From NCBI GenBank assembly GCA_024640315.1, contig JAHEFF010000015.1, positions 1 to 62,307 on the forward strand: DNA of 62,307 nucleotides. Reading direction: 5' to 3'. The notes below the pieces were generated by a model, which was not told the origin of the DNA, searched no databases, and saw only the letters and a program-made list of their open reading frames with translations. A program made the position numbers and the translations under genes. Below, piece by piece: positions 26,813-35,272 of this stretch. Within the stretch, counting starts at the first letter, position 1, and each line of letters opens with the position of its first letter. Origin of the DNA: Woeseiaceae bacterium (GTDB taxonomy: Bacteria > Pseudomonadota > Gammaproteobacteria > Steroidobacterales > Woeseiaceae).

Positions 26813-27221
26813 GTATCATCCCGGACGACCACTTTTGCCTAAAGCGGCCAATCCAAACGAATCAGGCCGCCGACGAATCAGATGCACCGCTGCTTGTTTC
26901 GGCTCGATCCTACAGCTTGCAGACACCCGTTACGTATTCGCAAAATCCCGGTAGTCGGTTCGGCTTGTTTGATTGCCAGGCAACGACAAGGCCGGGGCCG
27001 GGTCCAATCAAGCAGCCAAGACCCATAGTATGAAAATCGGCTTCTTCTGCTGGTGTCGGGATATTCTGGTCCTGATCAACTTACTCTTGACGCTCGTTTT
27101 CACAGTTTCCCAGTGGCCGCTCCGGGTTGCAGTTTCAGGTGCTCGATGCAACGGCCATAACCGGGCGACACTATGGGTCCGTAAGACCAGACTGTCGACG
27201 ACAGAATTTCCGCCGCTACAG
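26813..27221. other. 409-base region upstream of the TPP riboswitch
   Basis: This stretch lies between the TPP riboswitch and the end of the cupin gene. It should hold the promoter of the thiamine operon, but no convincing sigma-70 hexamer pair was found. GTTGCA and TGCAAC near 27125-27151 could pair as a weak hairpin after the cupin gene. Short frames here lack ribosome sites. Confidence 0.5.
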
Positions 27222-27983
27222 TTATTTGAGCGTAACCAGGACAAAGTCGATTGTAGTGTCGCCGGTGTTTCCCGACTCGTGCGCCTCGCTGAGTTCGACG
27301 GCGTCGATCCATTCAACCGAGCCGGCTTCAGACAACTGCGAAGGCGGAGCTTGCATGCCATTGCGTCGCTCCGACCAGACGCCGCCCTTGATATGAATCA
27401 TAATCTGGTTGCCGGGATGACTGTGGACCCCCGTCCACTGGCCCGGTTCGATCTGTCCCCGCTGCACGATCAACCGGTCGTTTTCCAGCAATAGATCCAG
27501 GGGCATGTCGGGGTAGATTTGCGGCGTATGCTCGATCCCCGGAGCGATTGGCTCATCGTCCTTCAGGGTCACATAAATCAAGTCGATGGGCGTATCGCCG
27601 GTGTTGCCGGATTCGTGTCCTGCACTTAACGGGATCTCGTCCATCCAGCCTACCGCCCCGTCTTCATCGACAATTCCCGAATACTCAGACTTGCCGCCGA
27701 GACGGCCAGACCACTCCCCGCCCTTGATGTGTACGTATAGCTGGTTGCCGGGATGACTATGGATGCCTTCCCACTCCCCTGGGCCCACGAAGAGACGCTG
27801 TAAGACAACGTGCTCATTCGTTAGCAAAACCTTTCCGCCAGAATCATCCAGGTTGGGGTAGGTCAATAGGAACGGCTTGTCTGATTCAGTCATCTGCTCT
27901 GATAGTGTCCTGTCCTGCGCACTGCTCGTGCCGGCTGCCAGAAGTGGAATGCAGATCGCACAAACAATGTGGCCACTTCGCAC
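27222..27983 (-). CDS. exported tandem-cupin protein
   Basis: This 253-residue protein has a signal peptide (ending GTSSAQD) and two similar cupin units, about residues 55-142 and 160-253. Each has an HSHPGNQ metal-site motif followed by HIKGG and W, and ends with HESGNTGDT and a VTLK strand. The near-identical motifs show an internal duplication. Two His per unit could bind metal, but the enzyme activity or ligand is unknown. It follows no obvious operon partner. Confidence 0.75.
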   Translation of the reverse strand: MRSGHIVCAICIPLLAAGTSSAQDRTLSEQMTESDKPFLLTYPNLDDSGGKVLLTNEHVVLQRLFVGPGEWEGIHSHPGNQLYVHIKGGEWSGRLGGKSEYSGIVDEDGAVGWMDEIPLSAGHESGNTGDTPIDLIYVTLKDDEPIAPGIEHTPQIYPDMPLDLLLENDRLIVQRGQIEPGQWTGVHSHPGNQIMIHIKGGVWSERRNGMQAPPSQLSEAGSVEWIDAVELSEAHESGNTGDTTIDFVLVTLK

Positions 27984-28131
27984 TTAATCCTCCGGCGTTA
28001 CAAGCCTGCGCATGACCTGTGACATTGTGTACATCGAGTCATTGGCAAACCTTTCAGCCAAGTTTAACCAAATGTCGGCTTTCGGGCATCCAGCAGTGTA
28101 TTGGCAGTCCTCCGGATACCCGCCTGGCGAT

Positions 28132-28151
28132 CAAAATTGCCCGGAGGGCCC
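28132..28151 (-). terminator. weak candidate terminator after the hydroxyacid dehydrogenase
   Basis: On the - strand GCCC-TCC-GGGC (28149-28139) forms a short G+C stem followed by AATTTTG, ten bases beyond the gene's stop. The stem is only four pairs, so termination would be weak. Confidence 0.3.
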
Positions 28152-28160
28152 GCTCTTGCG

Positions 28161-29024
28161 CTATTTTTCCAGCCGCGCGATCAGGCTGGATGTGTCCCAG
28201 CGCCTTCCGCCCAGCTCCTGAACTTCGGCGTAGAACCGATCGACCAGTTTTGTCATCTCGAGATTCGCGCCGTTGCTGTCCGCTTCTGCAAGTGCGATGC
28301 CGAGATCCTTCCGCATCCATTCAACAGCGAAACCGAATTCGAATTCATTATTAATCATCGTCTCCCAGCGATTTTCCATCTGCCAGGACTGGGCGGCACC
28401 CTTGGAGATAGCTTCGATGACTTTGGAAACATCGAGGTTTGCGCGCTTGGCAAAATGTAGCCCTTCAGACAGCCCCTGAACGATGCCGGCAATACATATC
28501 TGATTGACCATCTTGGCCAACTGGCCGGAACCTGCCGGGCCGATCAACGTGATCGCTTTGGCGTAGCAGTCCATGACCGGGGCTGCTCTGGCGAAAGTCT
28601 CGTCGCTGCCACCCACCATGATCGTCAGTTGTCCGTTTTCGGCGCCCGCCTGCCCACCGGATAGCGGCGCATCGAGGAAGCCGACGTTTTTTGCAGCGGC
28701 TGCATCGGCGACTTCCCGGGCAACGACTGCAGACGCCGTCGTGTGATCCACGATGATGCCACCATCGGGAATTGACCGAAGAATTCCATTCTCGCCGAGC
28801 ACAACGGCGCGCACATCATCGTCGTTGCCGACGCACGCAAATACGATTTCTGCATCGGCGGCCGCCTTACCGGGCGTATCGGCGCGAGTTCCGCCGTGCT
28901 CCGCACACCATTGGTCAGCCTTCCCGGTCGTGCGATTGAATACTGTGACTTCGTGCCCGGCTTTCACCAGGTACCCGGCCATCGGGTAGCCCATCACGCC
29001 CAAACCAACAAATGCGACACGCAT
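28161..29024 (-). CDS. beta-hydroxyacid dehydrogenase (3-hydroxyisobutyrate dehydrogenase family)
   Basis: This 287-residue NAD(P)-dependent enzyme has the Rossmann motif VGLGVMGYPMAGYL near the N terminus, the substrate-binding segment FLDAPLSGGQAGAENG, and the catalytic Lys in GQLAKMVNQ. The family oxidises 3-hydroxyisobutyrate, tartronate semialdehyde-type or related beta-hydroxyacids. It sits 57 bases downstream of the acyl-CoA dehydrogenase of the beta-oxidation operon, which fits a role in valine breakdown, but the family is broad. Confidence 0.83.
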   Translation of the reverse strand: MRVAFVGLGVMGYPMAGYLVKAGHEVTVFNRTTGKADQWCAEHGGTRADTPGKAAADAEIVFACVGNDDDVRAVVLGENGILRSIPDGGIIVDHTTASAVVAREVADAAAAKNVGFLDAPLSGGQAGAENGQLTIMVGGSDETFARAAPVMDCYAKAITLIGPAGSGQLAKMVNQICIAGIVQGLSEGLHFAKRANLDVSKVIEAISKGAAQSWQMENRWETMINNEFEFGFAVEWMRKDLGIALAEADSNGANLEMTKLVDRFYAEVQELGGRRWDTSSLIARLEK

Positions 29025-29081
29025 AAAGTTACTCCACCTGCTCCAATGCAGAGGGAAGACTACAATGCTGCCGTCGAATTG

Positions 29082-30269
29082 TCAGGCGGCCTGTTCAGTG
29101 CTAACGGGCTTCGGCTGCTTCTTGCGAGAATCGAGGCCGATGGATCGGGCTATGAGCTCGCGCATGATCTCCGAGCTTCCCGCGTAAATTCGGGACACTC
29201 GCGCATTCAGGTACATACGGCAGATCGGGTATTCGTCCATGTAACCGGCACCGCCGTGCAGCTGCACGCAGGCATCCATGACGCGCCCTTCCAGCTCGCT
29301 GCAGAACAGTTTGGCTTTAGCCGCATCGTCTGCACTCAGATTGCCTTCGTTGTGCTCGATGACACACTGGTCGATATAGGCCTGGGCGATATCAATTTCT
29401 GTGCGCATGTCGGCCATCTTGAACCGCGTGTTCTGGAAATCGGCGATCGTCCGGCCGAATGCCTTGCGCTCCTGGATATAATCCATGGTGATTTCAAACG
29501 CCGCTTCGGCAGCCGCGTTATAGCCCACCGCACCCAACAGCCGCTCTTCAGCGAGAAAGTGCATCAGGTGGTAGAAACCCTTGTTCCACTCGCCCAGCAG
29601 GTTTTCTTTGGGTACCTTGACGTTGGTAAAGAAGAGCTCAGCCGTATCCTGGCTCTTGAGGCCCATTTTCTTCAGGTTGCGACCGCGTTCGAAGCCTTCC
29701 ATGCCCCGCTCAACCACAAACAGACTGAGACCGTGACTCTTGCTCGGGTCCGTTTTCGCGGCAACGACGACCAGGTCGGCAAGAATGCCATTCGAGATAT
29801 AGGTCTTCGAACCGTTCAACAGGTAATGGTCGCCCTTGTCTTCCGCTTTGGTTCGTATTCCGGCAACGTCACTGCCGGCGCCAGGCTCGGTCATCGCGAT
29901 GGCCAGGATGTGCTCACCCGAAATACACTTTGGCAACCAGCGCTCGCGTTGCTCTTCCGTTCCAAGGTCTCCAAGATACGGCCCGACCAGGCGATTGTGC
30001 AACGTGGCAAAAAAGCCGGCATCGCCATAGCGTGCATTTTCCTCGATCAGCACCTGCTCATAACGAAAATCCGCTACGCCGGCGCCGCCGTATTTTTCAT
30101 CAGCCCACATCAACAACAGGCCCTGCTCACCGGCTTTGAGGTACGCCTCGCGGTCGACGATGCCCTGTTCCTGCCACTTATCGGTGTGTGGCTGAATCTC
30201 GTTTTTCATGAAGCTCCGCACCGAGTCGCGGAACATCTCGTGCTCTTCGTCAAAAATTCTTCGTTTCAT
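29082..30269 (-). CDS. acyl-CoA dehydrogenase
   Basis: This 395-residue FAD enzyme shows the ACAD plan: an N-terminal helical domain, the beta domain with AMTEPGAGSDVAGI, and C-terminal helices with QLHGGAGYMDEYPICRMYLNAR. The usual C-terminal catalytic Glu is replaced (SRIYAGSSEI), and an alternative base is available in FLAEERLLGAVG. That pattern is seen in long-chain and isovaleryl-type dehydrogenases. It makes trans-2-enoyl-CoA for the hydratase encoded just upstream. Two bases separate it from that gene. Confidence 0.88.
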   Translation of the reverse strand: MKRRIFDEEHEMFRDSVRSFMKNEIQPHTDKWQEQGIVDREAYLKAGEQGLLLMWADEKYGGAGVADFRYEQVLIEENARYGDAGFFATLHNRLVGPYLGDLGTEEQRERWLPKCISGEHILAIAMTEPGAGSDVAGIRTKAEDKGDHYLLNGSKTYISNGILADLVVVAAKTDPSKSHGLSLFVVERGMEGFERGRNLKKMGLKSQDTAELFFTNVKVPKENLLGEWNKGFYHLMHFLAEERLLGAVGYNAAAEAAFEITMDYIQERKAFGRTIADFQNTRFKMADMRTEIDIAQAYIDQCVIEHNEGNLSADDAAKAKLFCSELEGRVMDACVQLHGGAGYMDEYPICRMYLNARVSRIYAGSSEIMRELIARSIGLDSRKKQPKPVSTEQAA

Positions 30270-30271
30270 GA

Positions 30272-31054
30272 CTACTTACCTTTGAATTCTGCTTTGCGTT
30301 TCTGAAAAAAAGCGGCAACGCCCTCGGCGCTATCCTCGCTCTTCCGAAGTTGATTCTGAATGGGCGCTTCGATATCGAACGTGCTGGCCCAGGAACCCGA
30401 GGTCGCATGCCGCATCGCCTTCTTTGTGGCCGCCAATGACAATGGCGCTCGCTCCGCCAGCGACTTGGCCCAGTTCACCGATTCTTCCATCAGTGATGCC
30501 GCCGGCACTGCTTTGTTGGCAAGACCGAGCTCGACGCAAAGATCTGCGCCAATACGCTCGCACTCGATACTCAACTGGAATGCACGGCGGTAACCAAGCT
30601 GGTGCACCAGCAACCAGTTCAGCCCGCCATCCGGAACCAGCGAGATCGTCGTAAATGGAGACAGCAGGAATGCATTGTCTGCCATCACCAGGAGATCGCA
30701 GATCAAGGCGAAAGAAACGCCAATGCCGGCAGCAGATCCACCCACGGCCGCAATAACCGGTTTCTCCATGTTCCAGATGCATTCCAGAACCGGCCGGTAC
30801 TCGTCCTGCAGCATCCTCTCTGTATCCGCATTCGGGTCCAGGCCGCTTTTAAGGTCGGCGCCAGCGCTGAACGAACGCCCTTCACCGGTCAGTACAACGG
30901 CGCGAATACTTTGGTCATCCGCGGCCTTTTGGCAGGCCGCCAGCAGGTCACGTCGCAGAGCAGCGTCGAACGAGTTCATTGCATCGGGTCGGTTGATCGT
31001 AATGATTGCAACCGAGTCATCCTGTTCGTACTTAACGGTTTCGTATTCGCTCAC
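30272..31054 (-). CDS. enoyl-CoA hydratase/isomerase
   Basis: This 260-residue crotonase starts at GTG 31054 with GAGGA seven bases before it, where the Shine-Dalgarno overlaps the stop of the preceding gene. The longer frame to 31180 runs inside that gene and is rejected. The oxyanion-hole segments are RSFSAGADLKSG and GGSAAGIGVSFALICD. The usual second catalytic Glu position is occupied by hydrophobic or Ser residues (FTTISLVPDGG carries Asp), so isomerase-like activity is possible. The PaaG-like segment PDGGLNWLL supports that. Confidence 0.85.
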   Translation of the reverse strand: MSEYETVKYEQDDSVAIITINRPDAMNSFDAALRRDLLAACQKAADDQSIRAVVLTGEGRSFSAGADLKSGLDPNADTERMLQDEYRPVLECIWNMEKPVIAAVGGSAAGIGVSFALICDLLVMADNAFLLSPFTTISLVPDGGLNWLLVHQLGYRRAFQLSIECERIGADLCVELGLANKAVPAASLMEESVNWAKSLAERAPLSLAATKKAMRHATSGSWASTFDIEAPIQNQLRKSEDSAEGVAAFFQKRKAEFKGK

Positions 31055-31064
31055 AAATAAATCC

Positions 31065-33239
31065 TCACGCAGCAGAACGATGCGATTCGGCATCTGCACG
31101 GCCGTAGAACGTTTCGCCCTTCTTTGCCATCGAGCGCAGGCTGTCTGGAACCGCGAACCGGGCCCCATATTTTTCAGCAAGGCGATCCGCTTCGGCGACG
31201 AATTTGCTCAAGCCGACAGTTTCAATGAAAGAAATCGTGCCCCCGGTATAAGGCGGGAACCCCCAACCAAAAATTGAGCCAATGTCAGCGTCGGCCGGGT
31301 GTGTCACAACACCTTCATCCATGCAGCGTACGGAATCGATGGCCTGAACATAAAGGATGCGCTTCCTTACCTCTTCCGGATCCGGCTGTTCATCCGCGAG
31401 GGGATAGTGTTCTGCAAGGCCTGGCCAGAGATGTTTCCTGCCGTCCACCGGATAGTCATAGAAACCCTTACCGGATTTCTTGCCCTTGCGATCGAGTTCT
31501 TCAATGAACTTCGTAATCACACCGTCGGCGGATGACGCGACGTAGTCATCCCCCAAGCCTTCTCTCGTCATCTTCAAAACGTGATAACTCAGTTCGATAC
31601 TGACTTCATCGGTAACAGCAAGTGGCCCGACCGGCATGCCAGCGTGTTTCGCCACGTTCTCGATAAGCGCGGGATTGACACCTTCGGCCAGCATCATGAT
31701 GCCTTCCTTGCTGTAGGTGCCGAACACGCGACTTGTGTAAAAGCCGCGGCTGTCATTGACAACAATCGGTGTCTTCCGAATTTGCTGGATGTAATCGAGC
31801 GCCTGGGCAATCGCCACCTCGCCGGTTTTCTCACCAACGATCACTTCCACCAGCGGCATCTTGTCAACCGGCGAGAAGAAATGAATGCCGATGAACTGCT
31901 CCGGGTTCTTCGACGCTTTCGCGAGACCCGTAATTGGCAAAGTTGACGTATTCGAAGCAAAAATCGCGTCATCGCCAATAACGGCTTCAGTTTTAGCCGT
32001 CACATCTGCTTTGATACCGACGTCTTCGAAGACGGCTTCGATGACAAGTTCGCAGCCGGCAAGATCATCGTAGTTGTCGGTGGTTGCGATTCGCTCGAGA
32101 ATATCTGCTGCTTTATCGGCGTTCATCTGACCGCGATCAATTCGCTTCTGCAACAGCTTGCGAGAGTAGTCCTTGCCCTTCTCCGCATTGTCTTTCGACA
32201 TATCGAGCAGCACAACCTGCATGCCCGCATAAGCCGATACATAAGCGACGCCTGCACCCATCATCCCCGCGCCGAGGATGCCCAACTTCGTGACCAGCCG
32301 CTTTTTCGGGCCTTCAGGTCGCCGCACCAGTTTGTCTGCGGCGCCTTTATTCAGGAACAAAGTCCGCGTCATATTGCGTGACGTCGGATCCATCAGCAGT
32401 TGCGTGAAATACTTGGACTCGACATCGAGCGCCTTGTCCATCGGGAGCACACTGCCTTCGTAGGTTGCGGACATGATGGCTAACGGCGCAGGGTAGTTGT
32501 GGTTGGTCATCTTCTGCATCAGCGCGGCACCAAATGTCTGGGTCTGGACGGCTTTTGGATTCATCAGGCCAGCCCCGCCAGGCACCTTGAAGCCCTTGCG
32601 ATCCCAGGGCGCGTCTGTTTCTTCGCTACTCAGCACCCATGCTTTCGCTGCTTCGACTTCCCTGCCTGGCTCAACCACCTCGTTGACAAAGCCCATTTCG
32701 AGCGCCGTTTCCGGCGCAATGTGTTTGCCTTCGGTATTCATCCGAAGTGCCGCCTCGATACCCATCAATCGCAGCAGGCGTTGCGTGCCGCCGGCTCCCG
32801 GCATCAGGCCAATCTGAACTTCAGGCTGACCGAGCTTGGTCTTGGGGTTATTGCCTACGACGCGATAGTGGCAGGCAAGGGCAAGTTCCAGGCCCCCACC
32901 CAATGCAGTCCCGTTGATCGCTGCAGCAACCGGCTTGCCACAGGTTTCCAGCGCGCGGTAAGCCTGCTGCAACTTGCGGCACCATGAATACACTTCGGCC
33001 GCGTCATTGCGCTGATCGAATGTCGCGACCATTTCCTTAAGATCCGCGCCGGCCATAAATGAATTCTTACCGGATGTAACAACGGCGCCTTTGACTTTGT
33101 CGTCTGCGGAAATCTTTTTGGCAACTTCGAAAACGTCGTCCATGAATTCAGGCGTAATAACGTTCATCGGTTTGTCTTTGACATCTACCGTGACGAGGGC
33201 AACGCCGTCTTTGTCGACTTTATAGTCAATTGTTTGCAT
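31065..33239 (-). CDS. fadJ: multifunctional beta-oxidation enzyme (enoyl-CoA hydratase / 3-hydroxyacyl-CoA dehydrogenase, FadJ type)
   Basis: This 724-residue fusion has an N-terminal crotonase domain (about 1-190) with FMAGADLKE and NGTALGGGLELALACHY. The NAD-binding 3-hydroxyacyl-CoA dehydrogenase domain begins near residue 318 (LGILGAGMMGAGVAYV) and includes the catalytic His in GIHFFSPVDKMPLVEV. Two HAD C-terminal helical domains follow. It hydrates enoyl-CoA and oxidises the product to 3-ketoacyl-CoA for the thiolase, whose stop lies two bases before its start. The length and solitary layout resemble FadJ or FadN more than FadB. Confidence 0.88.
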   Translation of the reverse strand: MQTIDYKVDKDGVALVTVDVKDKPMNVITPEFMDDVFEVAKKISADDKVKGAVVTSGKNSFMAGADLKEMVATFDQRNDAAEVYSWCRKLQQAYRALETCGKPVAAAINGTALGGGLELALACHYRVVGNNPKTKLGQPEVQIGLMPGAGGTQRLLRLMGIEAALRMNTEGKHIAPETALEMGFVNEVVEPGREVEAAKAWVLSSEETDAPWDRKGFKVPGGAGLMNPKAVQTQTFGAALMQKMTNHNYPAPLAIMSATYEGSVLPMDKALDVESKYFTQLLMDPTSRNMTRTLFLNKGAADKLVRRPEGPKKRLVTKLGILGAGMMGAGVAYVSAYAGMQVVLLDMSKDNAEKGKDYSRKLLQKRIDRGQMNADKAADILERIATTDNYDDLAGCELVIEAVFEDVGIKADVTAKTEAVIGDDAIFASNTSTLPITGLAKASKNPEQFIGIHFFSPVDKMPLVEVIVGEKTGEVAIAQALDYIQQIRKTPIVVNDSRGFYTSRVFGTYSKEGIMMLAEGVNPALIENVAKHAGMPVGPLAVTDEVSIELSYHVLKMTREGLGDDYVASSADGVITKFIEELDRKGKKSGKGFYDYPVDGRKHLWPGLAEHYPLADEQPDPEEVRKRILYVQAIDSVRCMDEGVVTHPADADIGSIFGWGFPPYTGGTISFIETVGLSKFVAEADRLAEKYGARFAVPDSLRSMAKKGETFYGRADAESHRSAA

Positions 33240-33241
33240 CG

Positions 33242-34450
33242 TTATACCCTCTCAATAATCGTCGCCGTGCCCATACCGCCGCCAATGCAAAGATTGACAA
33301 GTGCGGTGTTCAGGTCACGTCGCTCAAGTTCGTCCAGCACGGTGCCGAGAATCATCGCGCCCGTAGCTCCCAATGGATGACCCATGGCAATCGCGCCACC
33401 GTTGACATTGATCTTGTCGTGCGGAATCTCCAGCAGATGCATAAAAAGCATAACGACAGATGCGAACGCCTCGTTCAGTTCAAACAGATCGATATCGTCG
33501 GTAGTCATGCCGCAGCGCTTGAGCACCTTTTCTGCCGAAGGTGCCGGGCCGGTCAGCATGATCGTCGGGTCCGTACCAATCGATGCAAATCCCCTGATCC
33601 GTGCCCGTGCTTTCAGTCCGAGCGAGTCGCCGGTTTCCTTGTTACCGACGAGCACAGCCGCGGCGCCGTCGACGATACCGCTTGAATTGCCCCCCGTATG
33701 AACATGGTTGATCATTTCGACTTCCGGGTATTTCTGCAAAGCAACCGCGTCGAAGCCGGCCTGTTGCCCGGGAATCTCGAATGCAGCTTTGAGGCCGGCA
33801 AGATCCTCTGCCGTAGTGCCGGGACGCATGTGTTCATCCCTGTCGAGCAGAGTTAACCCAATGTGATCCTTGATCGGTATGACGGAGTTGTCGAAATAGC
33901 CGTTATCCCAGGCGTGCGCCGCCCGTTTCTGACTTTCGACGGCGTAAGCATCGACATCCTGCCGCGAAAAACCCCATTTGCTGGCGATCAGGTCAGCGCC
34001 AATACCCTGGGGTGCAAAATAAATTTTGTGGGCAATGGCCGGGTCTGCATGCATTGCACCGGAATCCGATCCCATTGGCACGCGGGACATACATTCAACG
34101 CCGCCACCAATAGCCAGGTCCGATTGTCCGGCCATAATTTGAGCTGCTGCTGTGTTGACCGCCTCGAGCCCTGACGCGCAGAAACGATTAAGCTGTTTAC
34201 CCGGCACGTTTTCCGCGTAGTCGGCATTCAACAATGCAGTTCGCGCAATAACAGCACCCTGCTCACCAACCGGCGCGGTGCAGCCCATGACGACATCGTC
34301 GAGCCTGCTGGTGTCGAGTTCGTTTCGATCACGAAGGCTCGACAACACCTGTGCGGTGAGATCAACCGGCGTGACTTCGTGCAGAGAACCATTGGAACGG
34401 CCGCGACCGCGTGGGCTTCGTACATGATCGTAAATATATGCGTCAGTCAT
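33242..34450 (-). CDS. fadA: acetyl-CoA C-acyltransferase (3-ketoacyl-CoA thiolase)
   Basis: This 402-residue thiolase shows the acyl-accepting Cys91 ([11 protein letters not shown]), the [14 protein letters not shown] histidine motif and the final Cys388 (CIGGGMG). I use the ATG at 34450 (MTDAYIYDH), the usual family start. It cleaves 3-ketoacyl-CoA to acetyl-CoA plus a shortened acyl-CoA. It follows the TetR gene by 14 bases and starts the enzyme part of the beta-oxidation operon. The symbol indicates function, not proven orthology. Confidence 0.9.
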   Translation of the reverse strand: MTDAYIYDHVRSPRGRGRSNGSLHEVTPVDLTAQVLSSLRDRNELDTSRLDDVVMGCTAPVGEQGAVIARTALLNADYAENVPGKQLNRFCASGLEAVNTAAAQIMAGQSDLAIGGGVECMSRVPMGSDSGAMHADPAIAHKIYFAPQGIGADLIASKWGFSRQDVDAYAVESQKRAAHAWDNGYFDNSVIPIKDHIGLTLLDRDEHMRPGTTAEDLAGLKAAFEIPGQQAGFDAVALQKYPEVEMINHVHTGGNSSGIVDGAAAVLVGNKETGDSLGLKARARIRGFASIGTDPTIMLTGPAPSAEKVLKRCGMTTDDIDLFELNEAFASVVMLFMHLLEIPHDKINVNGGAIAMGHPLGATGAMILGTVLDELERRDLNTALVNLCIGGGMGTATIIERV

Positions 34451-34464
34451 CTTGTTTCCTGTCA

Positions 34465-35103
34465 TTAAACGCTGAGTGTCGTTCTCAGGTAGTTTTTCAT
34501 CGCCTGGTTGGCGCTATCAAAATTGAATGTATCGGCACTAATGAGCCAGAGATAAGTAATTCCCGAGGTGTAAGCAACGTATTCGGCTGCAACGGCAGTC
34601 ACATCGATGTCCTGCCGAATCTGCCCATGCTGCTGCCCGGCCCTGACCCATTCCACGACGTCGGACTGCTGGCGCCGATGAATACCGATGGAGGTTTCCT
34701 GGAATTCGGAGCCGGGGCTGGCCGATCCGCAGTGCAGGATCTGCAGGACACGGGCGTCTTCCGGCGAGTCCGTGACCCATTGATAAACGGTGTCGAGTGC
34801 AGCACACATCGCGTCCACGCCAATCTTCCCGTCGACGCCACGCTTCAGGTATTCGAGCCAGTTGCGACCGATGGACTTGCAAAGCGTGTCATAAAGACCG
34901 GCTTTCGAGCCAAAGCGATAAGTCGCCAGCCCCCTGCTGTAGCCGGCTTTTTCACCGATCATTGCAAGGGTCGTTTTTTCGGTACCGTATTCAAGTATCA
35001 ACTCAATCGCGGCATCCAGCATGGCGCGATCCGAGATAGCTGTTCTCTCGGCCTGGGTTAGCGATTGGCACGCGTCAGTTGCGCGCTGGAGATCATTCGG
35101 CAC
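34465..35103 (-). CDS. TetR family regulator of the beta-oxidation operon
   Basis: This 212-residue protein has an N-terminal helix-turn-helix ([38 protein letters not shown]) and a longer ligand domain. It starts at GTG and is the first gene of the operon thiolase-FadJ-crotonase-ACAD. A palindrome and a good sigma-70 promoter lie 55-105 bases upstream, consistent with autorepression relieved by acyl-CoA. The ligand is inferred from context. Confidence 0.85.
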   Translation of the reverse strand: MPNDLQRATDACQSLTQAERTAISDRAMLDAAIELILEYGTEKTTLAMIGEKAGYSRGLATYRFGSKAGLYDTLCKSIGRNWLEYLKRGVDGKIGVDAMCAALDTVYQWVTDSPEDARVLQILHCGSASPGSEFQETSIGIHRRQQSDVVEWVRAGQQHGQIRQDIDVTAVAAEYVAYTSGITYLWLISADTFNFDSANQAMKNYLRTTLSV

Positions 35104-35158
35104 TGCAGAACCTATAAAATATTTAATTAAATCAACAGCTTGAATTTATCGATAAGAT

Positions 35159-35179
35159 ACTTGCTGTCAACAAGCAAGT
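35159..35179. promoter_or_regulatory. palindromic operator candidate for the TetR regulator
   Basis: ACTTGCT (35159-35165) and AGCAAGT (35173-35179) are perfect inverted repeats seven bases apart. The site overlaps the predicted transcription start of the - strand promoter next to it, where a bound TetR dimer would block transcription. Confidence 0.6.
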
Positions 35180-35180
35180 G

Positions 35181-35209
35181 ATTATACGCGGCTTGCCGAG
35201 GCGCCTCAA
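35181..35209 (-). promoter_or_regulatory. sigma-70 promoter for the TetR/beta-oxidation operon
   Basis: On the - strand TTGAGG (35209-35204) and a consensus TATAAT (35186-35181) are 17 bases apart. Transcription would begin near 35174, inside the adjacent palindrome, about 70 bases before the TetR start codon. Confidence 0.6.
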
Positions 35210-35272
35210 CCTGTTGCTGCGAAGCACGATAAACTCTGCCAATCGGCCGTCACGACAGGACACTCAAACCAC

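Noticed and set aside
26810..26815. TACAAT on - as a -10 for the thiamine operon
   Set aside because: It overlaps the 5' arm of the aptamer's outer stem, so transcription from it would start inside the riboswitch; no matching -35 was found.
28896..30305. 469-codon open frame on + across the acyl-CoA dehydrogenase gene
   Set aside because: It lies antisense to a gene with full ACAD motifs; such frames arise from G+C-rich codon use. No ribosome site or recognisable domain.
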